Below, in pieces: positions 41,510-50,223 of a DNA stretch of 64,000 bases. The notes below the pieces were generated by a model. The model searched no databases. It was not told where the DNA came from and saw only the letters and a list, made by a program, of their open reading frames with translations. The position numbers and the translations under genes are program-made. This DNA comes from Nocardioides daejeonensis. Its GTDB lineage: Bacteria > Actinomycetota > Actinomycetes > Propionibacteriales > Nocardioidaceae. The DNA lies in contig NZ_QHKZ01000007.1 of assembly GCF_003194585.1 (NCBI RefSeq), forward strand, positions 1 through 64,000, given 5' to 3'. The first letter of the stretch is position 1. Each line of letters opens with the position of its first letter.

Positions 41510-41884
41510 ATGGATCTGAAGGGCTTCAAGGAGTTCGTCCTCAAGGGCAACCTGGTCGAACTCGCCGTCGCCTTCATCATGGCCACCGCCTTCGGCACCG
41601 TGGTCTCGACCTTCACCGACGTGCTGATGGGCTTCATCGGCAAGGTCTTCGACGAGCCGAACTTCGACGGCGTCCAGTTGGCTGACGTCTACGTGGGACC
41701 GTTCCTGACCGCCCTGGTGTCGTTCCTGATTCTCGCTGCGGTCGTCTACTACTTCGTGGTGACGCCCTACAACATGGCCAAGGCCAAGTTCATGGCCGAG
41801 GACCCGGCGGAGGCCAAGCCCGACGAGGTCGTGCTGCTGGAGGAGATCCGCAACCTGCTCGCCCAGCGCGGCGGCCAGGCCTGA
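41510..41884 (+). CDS. mscL: Large-conductance mechanosensitive channel MscL
   Basis: The 124-residue protein has the canonical MscL order: an N-terminal amphipathic helix (MDLKGFKEFVLKGNLVELAVA), TM1 (residues about 17-40), a periplasmic loop, TM2 (66-88) and a C-terminal helix bundle ending LLEEIRNLLAQR. It opens under membrane tension to release solutes on hypo-osmotic shock. AGGAG lies at 41499-41503, 6 bp before the ATG. It is monocistronic, with a strong terminator downstream. Confidence 0.97.
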   Translation: MDLKGFKEFVLKGNLVELAVAFIMATAFGTVVSTFTDVLMGFIGKVFDEPNFDGVQLADVYVGPFLTALVSFLILAAVVYYFVVTPYNMAKAKFMAEDPAEAKPDEVVLLEEIRNLLAQRGGQA

Positions 41885-41906
41885 CGCACGTCACCTGCTT
41901 CACGGG

Positions 41907-41940
41907 CGCCCCGGACCACCCGGTCCGGGGCGTTCTCCTT
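41907..41940 (+). terminator. Intrinsic terminator after mscL
   Basis: An 11-bp perfect stem (CGCCCCGGACC with GGTCCGGGGCG, loop ACCC) spans 41907-41932 and is followed by TTCTCCTT. It begins 23 bp after the mscL stop. Confidence 0.9.
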
Positions 41941-41968
41941 GTCGTAGGTCGAGACAACGCAGCCCGGC

Positions 41969-41987
41969 GGTCGAGCCTGTCGAGACC
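41969..41987. repeat. REP-like GGTCGAG...GTCGAGACC repeat
   Basis: GGTCGAGCCTGTCGAGACC is a member of a dispersed family seen again at 50224 and 51128. Partial GGTCGAG copies flank it at 41948 and 41993. It lies between mscL and a small convergent gene. Confidence 0.75.
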
Positions 41988-42013
41988 CCGGCGGTCGAGC
42001 GGTGACGTCGCGC

Positions 42014-42190
42014 TCAGTTCCCCCCATGGTGCGGAGGCACCTGACGCTTGAGCCACTCCTCGCTGTCGCGACTCGAGCGAGGATCCTCCGGATCGCGGTC
42101 GTCGGAGGTGGAGTCCGGCAGCACGTCGCCGAAGATCCGAGCCAGGCGGCGACGACGCTGCCACTCCTGCTCCTCGGTGCGCTCCGCCAT
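42014..42190 (-). CDS. Small acidic/basic hypothetical protein (58 residues)
   Basis: On the minus strand an ATG at 42190 opens a 58-codon frame ending at TGA 42014-42016. The protein is highly charged: an Arg-rich amphipathic N-terminal half (MAERTEEQEWQRRRRLARIF) is followed by an Asp/Pro-rich, probably disordered middle and EEWLKRQVPPHHGGN at the end. It has no cysteines and no membrane segment. G/C-rich third positions and lack of any better frame support it. I cannot name a function. Confidence 0.6.
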   Translation of the reverse strand: MAERTEEQEWQRRRRLARIFGDVLPDSTSDDRDPEDPRSSRDSEEWLKRQVPPHHGGN

Positions 42191-42252
42191 ACCTCGATCG
42201 TACGGCGGGCTGTCGCATCCACTCAGCCGGGCTCCGCCCGGCTCGGGGAGGA

Positions 42253-43461
42253 TCAGGCGCAGAGGCCGTTGGCGGCCGCGGTGGCGGCGCGGTCAGCGTC
42301 GTTGCTGAGGTCCGGCGTCGCGGACTCCGACTCGGTCGGCCCCCCCGAGGGGCTCTCGGTGCTGCCCGCGTCGGGGTCCGGGGTGGCAGTGGAGCCGGGA
42401 CGGCGAGCCGCGTCGACCACCTCGGTGCTGAGGCGACGGGTCAGCGGCTCGTCGAACTTGACCTTCTTCCACAGCAGGTTGGCATCCTCCGCCCACACGA
42501 GGCGGTTGGGGTCCGGCTGGTAGAAGTCCCACGGCACGGTGATGAACTTGATGTTGTCGAGACCGATGTCCTGGAGCTCGCCGGCCAGGCTGGCGATCTT
42601 GGTGACCGAGCCGAGACGGTGGTCGAGGGTGAGCGACTTGGTGGCCGCGTCGAGGAACTTGAGCAACCGGTCCGGTCGCGCCATGACGCCCTTCGACATC
42701 ACCCGGTCGACCATGGCTGCGATGAAGACCTGCTGCCGCTTCATCCGGCCGATGTCGCCGTTGGCCGAGATCCCGTGCCGCACCCGCACGTAGTCGAGCG
42801 CCTCCTGGCCCTTGACCATCCGGGTGCCGGCCTTGAGGTGGATGTTGCCGACGTAGTCGTCCACGTCCTCAGGCACGCAGATCTCGACACCGCCGACGGC
42901 GTCGACCATGCCCTTGAAGCCGTTGAAGTCGACCTTGACCCAATGGTCGACCCGGATCCCGCTCAGCTGCTCGAACTGGCGGATCGTGCATGCCGGGCCG
43001 CCGTACGCGAAGGCAGCGTTCCACATGTCGAAGCCGCCGGGGATCTCGCTGCCGTCCTTGCGGTAGCAGGTGGGGCGCTCGACCATCGCGTCGCGCGGCA
43101 GGCTGACGCCGTAGGCGAACTTGCGGTCGGCGCTGAGGTGCAACAGCAGCGTGGTGTCGGAGCGCTCGCCGCCGCCGGTCAGGCCATCGATGTTGTTGGC
43201 GCCCTCACGCGTGTCGGAGCCCATCACCAAGATGTTGAGCGGCTCCTTGGGCCCTTCCACTTCGACGTCTTCGGGCCGATCCGTGCCCAGCTGAGCCTCG
43301 ATGTTCTCGGTGTGCAGGTTCTCGTTGAGATGACGGAACGTGTAGGCACCGAAGAGACCGATCGCGATCGTCATCGTGAGCACGAAGTACCCGAAGTAGC
43401 GGGCGACGTGGTGTCGACGCCGGGCATCGCCGCGATGGCGGCCGGTGGTCACATCACTCAC
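42253..43461 (-). CDS. LytR-CpsA-Psr (LCP) family cell-wall glycopolymer ligase
   Basis: The 402-residue protein has a short basic cytosolic N-terminus, one transmembrane helix (about residues 23-42) and an extracytoplasmic LCP domain. LCP motifs are NILVMGSDTREG near residue 75, GERSDTTLLLHLSADRKFAYGVSLPRD near 97-123 (Asp/Arg of the pyrophosphate site), VGGVEICVPE near 195 and DYVRVRHG near 225. It attaches glycopolymers such as arabinogalactan or teichoic acid to peptidoglycan. A Ser/Thr/Pro-rich tail follows residue 345. The GTG at 43461 is chosen; an ATG at 43521 would add 20 residues. Confidence 0.9.
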   Translation of the reverse strand: MSDVTTGRHRGDARRRHHVARYFGYFVLTMTIAIGLFGAYTFRHLNENLHTENIEAQLGTDRPEDVEVEGPKEPLNILVMGSDTREGANNIDGLTGGGERSDTTLLLHLSADRKFAYGVSLPRDAMVERPTCYRKDGSEIPGGFDMWNAAFAYGGPACTIRQFEQLSGIRVDHWVKVDFNGFKGMVDAVGGVEICVPEDVDDYVGNIHLKAGTRMVKGQEALDYVRVRHGISANGDIGRMKRQQVFIAAMVDRVMSKGVMARPDRLLKFLDAATKSLTLDHRLGSVTKIASLAGELQDIGLDNIKFITVPWDFYQPDPNRLVWAEDANLLWKKVKFDEPLTRRLSTEVVDAARRPGSTATPDPDAGSTESPSGGPTESESATPDLSNDADRAATAAANGLCA

Positions 43462-43587
43462 GCGGATCTCGTATCGATTAGCAGGGACAACTCGCGCCGT
43501 GAATCTACGGCACCACCCCAAATGGTGGGCTGCGCTCTCTCAATCCGCCAAAACGGTGACCCTTGCCGAGCGCTCACGGAGGGCCGA

Positions 43588-43860
43588 TCAGCGCCCTTCC
43601 CCGTTGCGCGCACGCTTCCTCAGGTCGCGCACCACCTCGATGGCAACGAACGTCGTGACCAGCACCAGGAAGGCCGCCCCACCCCAGACCAACCCGACGA
43701 GGCCGGCAACGTCGCACTCCCCATCGAAGTCGGGGCGATCACAGACCGCGCCCTCCCGCTCCATGCCGACATAGAAGGTGACGAGTACGCCGACGAGCAG
43801 CGCGGCCGCATAGATCCCCAACCGCGCCCACCCTGAGAGCCCACGCAGCGTCGTCCCCAT
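43588..43860 (-). CDS. Small membrane protein with two transmembrane helices
   Basis: This 90-residue protein has hydrophobic helices at about residues 13-32 and 53-73, an extracytoplasmic loop containing two cysteines (CDRPDFDGEC) that could form a disulfide, and a basic cytosolic end (RDLRKRARNGEGR). The fold resembles nothing I can name. ATG 43860 is used; the longer frame to 43908 approaches the tRNA promoter. The gap between it and the LCP gene (43462-43587) shows no clear element. Confidence 0.65.
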   Translation of the reverse strand: MGTTLRGLSGWARLGIYAAALLVGVLVTFYVGMEREGAVCDRPDFDGECDVAGLVGLVWGGAAFLVLVTTFVAIEVVRDLRKRARNGEGR

Positions 43861-43924
43861 GCCCCCATGCTGGGACACACGCCAAGTCACCTGCAAAGAT
43901 GTGTCCACCGTGTTGCACGGCCCA

Positions 43925-44000
43925 GCCCCGGTAGCTCAGTGGATAGAGCAGCCGCCTCCTAAGCGAAAGGTCGCGAGTTCGACTCTCGCCCGGGGCACCA
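43925..44000 (+). tRNA. tRNA-Arg (CCT anticodon)
   Basis: GCCCCGG pairs with CCGGGGC; D arm GCTC...GAGC; anticodon loop CTCCTAA with CCT (codon AGG); T arm GCGAG-TTCGACT-CTCGC; CCA is encoded. The anticodon stem has only three Watson-Crick pairs next to the loop, with C28 opposite A42 and G27 opposite A43, weaker than usual. Confidence 0.94.
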
Positions 44001-44007
44001 GCAATCA

Positions 44008-44074
44008 CCTCGGCTTCCATGGAGCGAGAGGGCTGGCTTTCGGGTCTTCAGCAGCCCGCACACTCCATCGAACG
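44008..44074. repeat. 67-bp hairpin-ended repeat, element 2
   Basis: This is the second copy of the element at 31466-31532: same length, about 82% identity, TTCCATGGAG (44015-44024) opposed to CTCCATCGAA (44063-44072) with one mismatch. It begins 7 bp after the CCA end of tRNA-Arg and lies before the 3' end of a convergent gene, so it could also act in 3'-end formation. Confidence 0.85.
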
Positions 44075-44088
44075 GGGGGCGCCGGTGC

Positions 44089-44367
44089 TCACCCTCGGTT
44101 GCCGAGGGTGCACAGCACCGGGTCGATGACCGCATCCAGCAGGCCGGTGACCACGAACGGCGCCATTCCCAACGGCTGGGTGCCGGGAAAGTCGTAGGGT
44201 GACCCGATCAGCGGCTTGAGCAGCACGGTGATCGTGCCATCTGGCCGCGATGGCCCACTTGGCGAGCATCCGTCAGCCACGGCGACGCCAGCCCCCACGC
44301 CACTGAGGGCGGTGGCAGTCAGACTGACGACGGCGACGCGGGTAACCCAGGTTCGCTTGTTCATCAC
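44089..44367 (-). CDS. Small secreted hypothetical protein
   Basis: The 92-residue protein has a clear signal peptide: a basic start (NKRTWVTR), a hydrophobic core (VAVVSLTATALSGVGAGVA) and a likely cleavage after AVA near residue 31. The mature ~60 residues contain two cysteines and many Gly, Pro and Leu residues. AGGAGG lies 8 bp before the GTG at 44367 and 11 bp before ATG 44364, so either may start. The function is unknown. Confidence 0.65.
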   Translation of the reverse strand: MMNKRTWVTRVAVVSLTATALSGVGAGVAVADGCSPSGPSRPDGTITVLLKPLIGSPYDFPGTQPLGMAPFVVTGLLDAVIDPVLCTLGNRG

Positions 44368-44471
44368 GGCCGGAACCTCCTGCGGAGTCGGCCCTCCCCG
44401 CGAAGAAGGGTGACACAGGGCAGGCCCCTGTGTCGCCTACCCGAACGGGCCAGTTTCCGGCTTCGATCAGA

Positions 44472-44507
44472 TTGACCTGTTCGAACATGTGTTCGATCAT
44501 GGAGGGG
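44472..44507 (+). promoter_or_regulatory. LexA-controlled promoter (SOS box) of the mutasome operon
   Basis: TCGAACATGTGTTCGA (44481-44496) is a perfect 16-bp palindrome of the actinobacterial LexA type (TCGAAC-N4-GTTCGA). It sits between TTGACC (-35, 44472-44477) and GATCAT (-10, 44495-44500; 17-bp spacing). Transcription would begin near 44507, the GTG of the first gene. Confidence 0.92.
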
Positions 44508-45172
44508 TGTCCTCCACCCTCCGCCCCGGCCCGGACCTCGACCTGGTCCAGCAGCTGCGCGCGCGGGTGCGGCAGATGGAGAGCGGGGGGCTGCGGGAGC
44601 CGATGCCGATGCACCCGGCACTGCGCGGCCTGGTGCGGATGCACCCGGGGAGCAGCTATCGCACCGACTCCACCAGCCTCGCGGTGGCCCTGCTGGCCGG
44701 CCCGTCGGCGCAGGGCACGTGGACGGCGGTGGTCGGCGTCGACGACCTCGGACTGGAAGCGGCCGCCGAGCTCGGCCTCGACCTGAGCCGAACCCTGTTG
44801 GTGCCCGACCCGGGCAGCCACTGGGCAGAGGTCACCGCGGCTCTGCTCGACGTCACCGGAGTGCTACTGCTCCGCCCGCCGGCCCGGGTCGATGCCCACA
44901 CCGCCAGCCGGATCGCAGCACGGCTCCGCAAAAGGTCTGCGGCACTGGTCGTGCAGGGCGACTGGCCACAGTGCGAGGCCCAGGTCGGTCTGGTCCGCCA
45001 GCAGTGGCAGGGCCTCGGCCAGGGTCACGGCCACCTGCGTGCCCGGCAGGTCGAGATCGCCGTCCGGCACGGCAGTGGCCCGCCTGTCCACGGCACCGTC
45101 ACCCTGCCCGGCACCGAGCCACCTCGCATCCTCGGCGCCCGGCAGATCCGGCTCCTGCGCGAGGTCGGCTGA
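44507..45172 (+). CDS. imuA': ImuA'-type mutasome accessory protein
   Basis: The protein has 221 residues and is a RecA-like-fold relative. The region VRQMESGGLREPMPMHPALRGL is typical of actinobacterial ImuA'; the Walker A loop is degenerate (HPGSSYRTDSTSLAVALLAG). It is the first gene of the imuA'-imuB-dnaE2 cassette that performs SOS-induced mutagenic lesion bypass. The leaderless GTG at 44507 fits the predicted transcription start; GTG 44489 would lie inside the LexA box. Its stop overlaps the imuB start (TGATG). Confidence 0.88.
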   Translation: MSSTLRPGPDLDLVQQLRARVRQMESGGLREPMPMHPALRGLVRMHPGSSYRTDSTSLAVALLAGPSAQGTWTAVVGVDDLGLEAAAELGLDLSRTLLVPDPGSHWAEVTAALLDVTGVLLLRPPARVDAHTASRIAARLRKRSAALVVQGDWPQCEAQVGLVRQQWQGLGQGHGHLRARQVEIAVRHGSGPPVHGTVTLPGTEPPRILGARQIRLLREVG

Positions 45173-46707
45173 TGCGCCGCGTGCTGGCTGTCTGGTGCCC
45201 GGACTGGCCCGTGCTCTCGGCGATGGCCGAGGCACAGGTTCCGCCGCACCGTCCTGCCGCTGTCCTCGACGCGCATCAGGTGCATGCCTGCAACGACACG
45301 GCTCGCGGCGACGGCGTACGACGCGGCATGCGCCGTCGGGATGCTCAGTCCCGGTGCCCCGAGCTCGTCCTGCTCCCAGCCAACCCCGAGAGGGAGGCCC
45401 GCGACTTCGAGCCGGTGCTGGCCCGCCTCGAGGAGCTCTCCCCCGGCATCGCGGCGCTCCGCCCCGGCCTGGCCGCACTGCACTCCCCCGCCCGCTACTA
45501 CGGCGGGGAGCGGGAGGCTGCTGCGGTGCTCGCGGAGCAGCTGGTCGCCCTCGGCATCTGGGACTGTCGCTTCGGCATCGCCGACGACCTCTTCACCGCC
45601 GAGCAGGCCGCCCGGGCCGCCGACCAGCAGGACAGCACCGTGGTGCCGGCCGGCGGCTCCGCGGCGTACCTGGCTCCTCTCGACATCCGTGTGCTCGACG
45701 AGCCTGAGACCACCGACCTGCTGCGCAGGCTGGGCATCCGGACCCTCGGTGACCTCGCCGGGCTGCCTGCTACCGACGTGCTCGGCCGCTTCGGTGCCGA
45801 CGGCGCCCGGCTCCATCAGCTGGCCCGAGGCGGCGACACCGACCGGCTCCCGACCCGCCAGCCTCCCCCCGAACTGGTCTGCGAGGTGACCTTCGAACCC
45901 GCCCTCACCTCGGTCGAGTCGGTCACCTTCAGCGTCCGGCGCACCGCGGAGCGGTTCGTGCACCAGATCGGTGCTCGCCACCTCGTCTGCACCCGGGTGC
46001 TCGTCGAAGCCGAGAGCGAAGGCCGGATCACCTCGTCACGGTCGTGGGCCCACGCCCAGTGGTTCCGTGCCGGCGACCTGATCGACCGGGTGCACTGGCA
46101 GCTCAGCTCGCAGGGAGACCAGCGCAGCAGGTCGGCATCCGTGGGGCCGGTCACCTGCGTGCGGTTCACCCCGGAGACGGTGGAGGCCGACGTCGTGCAT
46201 GCCGACGGGCTCTGGGGCAACGCCGACGCCTCACAGGTCGAGCGAGGTGTGGCCCGCGTGCAGGCGCTGCTCGGCTTCGAGTCAGTGGTGCAGCCGCTCC
46301 TCCAGGGCGGGCGCTCTCCGCAGGCCCGACAGGTCCATGTGCCCTGGGGAGAGCGTCCGCTCGGGCTGCGTCCCCGCGACCTCCCCTGGCCGGGCAGCAT
46401 CCCACCGCCCGCCCCGGCTCGGGTGCTGCCCGAGCCGTGGCCGGCGACGGTGCTCGACGCGGGGCACCGCCCCGTCGCGGTCACCCCACGCGGCCTCCTC
46501 ACCGGCTCGCCCGCCCGCTTCCGGCCTCATCAGCAACAAGGCTGGTTGGAGGTCTCCGCCTGGGCCGGACCTTGGCCGGTCGAGGAGACCTGGTGGGAGC
46601 CGGATGCACGGAAGATCAGCCGCTTCCAGATGGTCGGCGTCGACGGACGGGCCTGGCTGTTGGCCTGCAGCGACGACCGCTGGTGGACCGAGGCCAGCTA
46701 TGACTGA
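45172..46707 (+). CDS. imuB: ImuB, catalytically inactive Y-family polymerase-like mutasome protein
   Basis: The 511-residue protein has a Y-family fold. The N-terminus MRRVLAVWCPDWPVL replaces the metal-binding acidic residues of DinB, as expected for ImuB, which acts as a clamp-binding adaptor for DnaE2. A helix-hairpin-helix-like segment (RRLGIRTLGDLAGLPATDVLGRFG) lies near residues 183-206, then a little-finger domain and an ImuB-specific C-terminus. The start overlaps the imuA' stop; the stop is 90 bp before dnaE2, with a REP-like sequence between. Confidence 0.93.
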   Translation: MRRVLAVWCPDWPVLSAMAEAQVPPHRPAAVLDAHQVHACNDTARGDGVRRGMRRRDAQSRCPELVLLPANPEREARDFEPVLARLEELSPGIAALRPGLAALHSPARYYGGEREAAAVLAEQLVALGIWDCRFGIADDLFTAEQAARAADQQDSTVVPAGGSAAYLAPLDIRVLDEPETTDLLRRLGIRTLGDLAGLPATDVLGRFGADGARLHQLARGGDTDRLPTRQPPPELVCEVTFEPALTSVESVTFSVRRTAERFVHQIGARHLVCTRVLVEAESEGRITSSRSWAHAQWFRAGDLIDRVHWQLSSQGDQRSRSASVGPVTCVRFTPETVEADVVHADGLWGNADASQVERGVARVQALLGFESVVQPLLQGGRSPQARQVHVPWGERPLGLRPRDLPWPGSIPPPAPARVLPEPWPATVLDAGHRPVAVTPRGLLTGSPARFRPHQQQGWLEVSAWAGPWPVEETWWEPDARKISRFQMVGVDGRAWLLACSDDRWWTEASYD

Positions 46708-46710
46708 GGG

Positions 46711-46760
46711 GTCCTTCGACAGGCTCAGGACGGCGCAAGCTCGACCACCGGGGAACCCCC
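46711..46760. repeat. Degenerate REP-like repeat between imuB and dnaE2
   Basis: GTCCTTCGACAGGCTCAGGAC is an imperfect palindrome, followed by AAGCTCGACCACCGGGG and two more ACCACCGG/AGCCACCGG blocks. It resembles the dispersed GTCGAG repeats of this window. It lies within a coupled operon rather than between convergent genes. Confidence 0.6.
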
Positions 46761-46797
46761 AGCCACCGGAGAACTCCCGACCACCGGGGAGCAGCTG

Positions 46798-49700
46798 ATG
46801 GGCTGGAGCAACCCGCCGGTCCCCTGGCGCGACCTGGAGCGCAAGCTCTCCGGGCGACCACCGACCCGACCCGACGACGGACCCGGCTCCCGCAAGCGGA
46901 CCGGCTACGTCCCGCCGCCCGACGCGGTGCGACCCACGGGCGAGGTGACGCCGTACGCCGAGCTTCACGTGCACAGCAGCTTCTCCTTCCTCGACGGGGC
47001 CAGTGGTCCACGCGAGCTCGTCGAGGAGGCGGTGCGGCTCGGCCTGCACGCGATCGCGCTGACCGACCATGACGGCTTCGCCGGCACCCCGCTCTTCGCC
47101 GAGATCGCCGCGGAGCACCAGATGCCCACCGTGCACGGCACCGAGCTCTCCCTGGGCCTGACCAGGCCGCAGAACGGCATCGCCGACCCCGAGGGAGACC
47201 ACCTGCTGGTGCTGGCCCGCGACGTCGCCGGCTACCACCGGTTGGCCGGCACCATCACCGAGGCGAACCTGCGCGGCGACGAGAAGGGCCGTCCCGTGCA
47301 CGACCTCGAGGAGTTGGCCGAGATCGGGCGTGAGCACTGGCTGGTGCTGACCGGCTGCCGCAAGGGCGCCGTACGGCGGGCCCTCGCCTCCGGCGGTCCG
47401 GCCGCGGCAGCCGCCGCGTTGCGGGAGCTGGCGGAGAGGTTCGGCCGCGACAGCGTGGTGGTGGAGCTGATCGACCGCGGGCTGCCCGAGGACAGCAGCC
47501 ACAACGACGTGCTCTTCGGCCTGGCCCGCGAGCTGGGGCTGCCGGCGGTGGCCACCGGCAACGTGCATCACGCCCGGCCCGAGGAGCATCGGCTGGCCAC
47601 CGCCATGGCGGCACTACGTGCCCGGCGCAGCGTGGCCGAGATGGACGGTTGGCTGCCGGCCTGGGGCGGGGCCTGCCTGCGCTCGGGAGCGGAGATGGCG
47701 ACCCGCTTCGCCCGCTACCCCGGCGTGGTCGCCCAGAGCGTGAGCATCGCCGACGAGATCGCCTTCGACCTGCGTCGCGCCAAGCCCGACCTGCCCAAGC
47801 GCAACATCCCCGAGGGCCACACCGCGACGACCTGGCTGCGCGAGCTCGTCGCTCGTGGCACCGCGACGCACTACCCGCCCGACGCCCCCCAAGCGGAGGA
47901 GGCGCGCGTGCGGATCGCCAAGGAGATGGCGACCATCGAGCGCAAGGACTTCTCCGGCTACTTCGTGATCATGCACGACATCGTCGCCTTCGCCCGCTCC
48001 CAAGGGATCCTCTGCCAGGGCCGGGGGTCGGCAGCCAGCTCGGCGGTCTGCTACGCACTCGGCATCACCTCCATCGACCCGGTCTTCTACGATCTGCCCT
48101 TCGCCCGGTTCATCTCCGAGCACCGCGACGAGGAGCCCGACATCGACGTCGACTTCGACTCCGACCGGCGCGAGGAGGTGATCCAGTGGGTCTACCGGAC
48201 CTACGGCCGCCGCAACGCCGCCCAGGTCGCCAACGTGATCACCTATCGACCCAAGATGGCGGTGCGTGACGCCGCCAAGGCACTGGGCTACTCGCCGGGC
48301 CAGCAGGACGCCTGGTCGAAGCAGATCTCCAGCTGGAGCCGGGTGCCCCGCCCCGACGAGGAGGGCAGTGAGCACGACATCCCCCTTCCGGTCGTCGAGC
48401 TGGCCGAGTCGATGCTGGGCTCGCCGCGCCACCTCGGCATCCACTCCGGCGGGATGATCCTCACCGAGCAGCCGATCGGCGAGGTCTGCCCGATCGAGCG
48501 GGCGCGGATGGAGGACCGCACCGTGCTCCAGTGGGACAAGGACTCGTGCGAGTGGATGGGGCTGGTGAAGTTCGATCTGCTCGGACTGGGCATGCTCTCC
48601 GCGCTCGATCACATGATGACCATCGTGGCCACCCACCTCGGGGAGAGGTGGACGCTGTCGACCCTGCCGAAGGAGGAGCCGGCGGTCTACGACATGCTCT
48701 GCCGCGGCGACTCGGTCGGCGTCTTCCAGGTGGAGAGCCGCGCCCAGATCGGCACCCTGCCGCGGCTGCGTCCGCGCGAGTTCTACGACCTGGCGATCGA
48801 GATCGCCCTGATCCGTCCGGGGCCGATCCAAGGGGGCGCCGTACATCCGTATATCCGGCGGGCGACGGGCCGGGAGGAGGTCGAGTACGACCACGACGAT
48901 CTGAAACCGGTGCTGGAGCGCACCAAGGGAGTCCCGCTCTTCCAGGAGCAGCTGATGGACATGGCCCGGGTGCTCGGCGACTGCACCGAGGACGAGGCCG
49001 ACCTGCTGCGGCGGGCGATGGGCTCCAAGCGCGGGGTCGAACGGATCGAGAGCATCAAGACCAAGCTGTACGCCGGCATGGCGGAGCGCGGGCTGGTGGG
49101 CGAGAAGGCCGATGCGATCTACGCGAAGATCCTCTCCTTCGCCAACTTCGGCTTCGCCGAGAGCCACGCGCTCTCCTTCGCCAAGCTGGTCTATGCGAGC
49201 TCGTGGTGCCGGCTCCACTATCCGGCCGCATTCCTGGCCGCGCTGCTCCGCGCCCAGCCGATGGGGTTCTACTCGGCGCAGTCACTGGTGCACGACGCGC
49301 GACGGCACGGGGTGGAGGTGCTCGGCCCCGACATCGTCCGTTCGGCGGCGACGGCGGATCTCGAACAGATCGGTCCGCCAGGAGTCACCGGGCTCGATGC
49401 GTGCCTGACCGACCACAAGGAACGCACCGCGTTCGTCGAGGGCACCGGTGACCCCACGCCCGAGCATCGCCGCGACACGTCGTACGCGGTCCGGCTGGGA
49501 CTGGACTCGGTGCGGGGCATCGGCACCGAGGTCGCCCGGCGCATCGTGGCGGCACGAGCGGAGCGACCGTTCGTCGACATGGTCGACCTGGCTCGCAGGG
49601 CCGGACTGGAGACCCGGCAGCTTGAGGCGCTGGCCACCTCCGGCGCTCTCGGCAGCTTCGACCTCAGTCGGCGCGAAGCGATGTGGCGAGCCGGGTACGT

Positions 49701-50202
49701 CGAGCATGAGGGGCAGCTCCTGGGTAGCGGTCCGCGCCTCTCGGTGCCCGCACTCCCGGAGATGACGCCGATGGAGGAGACCCTGGCCGACCTGTGGGCG
49801 ACCACCATCACCCCGGAGACCCATCCCTTCGGGCACCTGCGTACGCAGTTGAAGGCTCACCACATCCAGGCGGTCGCCGACCTGCCCCACCTCGAGTCCG
49901 GCCGCCGGATCCGGGTCGCCGGACTGGTCACCCACCGACAGCGCCCCAGCACCGCGGAGGGGGTCACCTTCCTGAATCTGGAGGACGAGACCGGCATGCT
50001 CAACGTGGTGTGCAGCCCCGGGGTCTGGCGGCGCTACCGCCAGGTCGCCCGGAGCGCTGCCAGCATGGTGATCCGAGGGATCCTCGAGCAGCAGGACGGC
50101 GTGATCAACCTGGTCGCCGATCAGTTGCTCCCGCTCTCCGCGGTCGATCCCGCCGCCGATCGCGCCCTCACCTCCCGGCACCGCTCCCGCGACTTCCGCT
50201 GA
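46798..50202 (+). CDS. dnaE2: Error-prone DNA polymerase III alpha subunit DnaE2
   Basis: The 1134-residue protein has a PHP domain beginning near residue 56 (YAELHVHSSFSFLDGAS), a C-family palm with PDIDVDFDSDRREEVIQWVYR near 446-466 (catalytic aspartates), fingers, a tandem HhH (VRGIGTEVARRIV near 903) and an OB-fold C-terminus (IRVAGLVTHRQRPSTAEGVTFLNLEDETG). Length and the ImuB neighbour fit DnaE2, the translesion synthase, rather than the larger replicative DnaE1. Induction would come from the LexA-box promoter 2.3 kb upstream. Confidence 0.96.
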   Translation: MGWSNPPVPWRDLERKLSGRPPTRPDDGPGSRKRTGYVPPPDAVRPTGEVTPYAELHVHSSFSFLDGASGPRELVEEAVRLGLHAIALTDHDGFAGTPLFAEIAAEHQMPTVHGTELSLGLTRPQNGIADPEGDHLLVLARDVAGYHRLAGTITEANLRGDEKGRPVHDLEELAEIGREHWLVLTGCRKGAVRRALASGGPAAAAAALRELAERFGRDSVVVELIDRGLPEDSSHNDVLFGLARELGLPAVATGNVHHARPEEHRLATAMAALRARRSVAEMDGWLPAWGGACLRSGAEMATRFARYPGVVAQSVSIADEIAFDLRRAKPDLPKRNIPEGHTATTWLRELVARGTATHYPPDAPQAEEARVRIAKEMATIERKDFSGYFVIMHDIVAFARSQGILCQGRGSAASSAVCYALGITSIDPVFYDLPFARFISEHRDEEPDIDVDFDSDRREEVIQWVYRTYGRRNAAQVANVITYRPKMAVRDAAKALGYSPGQQDAWSKQISSWSRVPRPDEEGSEHDIPLPVVELAESMLGSPRHLGIHSGGMILTEQPIGEVCPIERARMEDRTVLQWDKDSCEWMGLVKFDLLGLGMLSALDHMMTIVATHLGERWTLSTLPKEEPAVYDMLCRGDSVGVFQVESRAQIGTLPRLRPREFYDLAIEIALIRPGPIQGGAVHPYIRRATGREEVEYDHDDLKPVLERTKGVPLFQEQLMDMARVLGDCTEDEADLLRRAMGSKRGVERIESIKTKLYAGMAERGLVGEKADAIYAKILSFANFGFAESHALSFAKLVYASSWCRLHYPAAFLAALLRAQPMGFYSAQSLVHDARRHGVEVLGPDIVRSAATADLEQIGPPGVTGLDACLTDHKERTAFVEGTGDPTPEHRRDTSYAVRLGLDSVRGIGTEVARRIVAARAERPFVDMVDLARRAGLETRQLEALATSGALGSFDLSRREAMWRAGYVEHEGQLLGSGPRLSVPALPEMTPMEETLADLWATTITPETHPFGHLRTQLKAHHIQAVADLPHLESGRRIRVAGLVTHRQRPSTAEGVTFLNLEDETGMLNVVCSPGVWRRYRQVARSAASMVIRGILEQQDGVINLVADQLLPLSAVDPAADRALTSRHRSRDFR

Positions 50203-50223
50203 GCAGGGAAGGACCTCCCCGGA

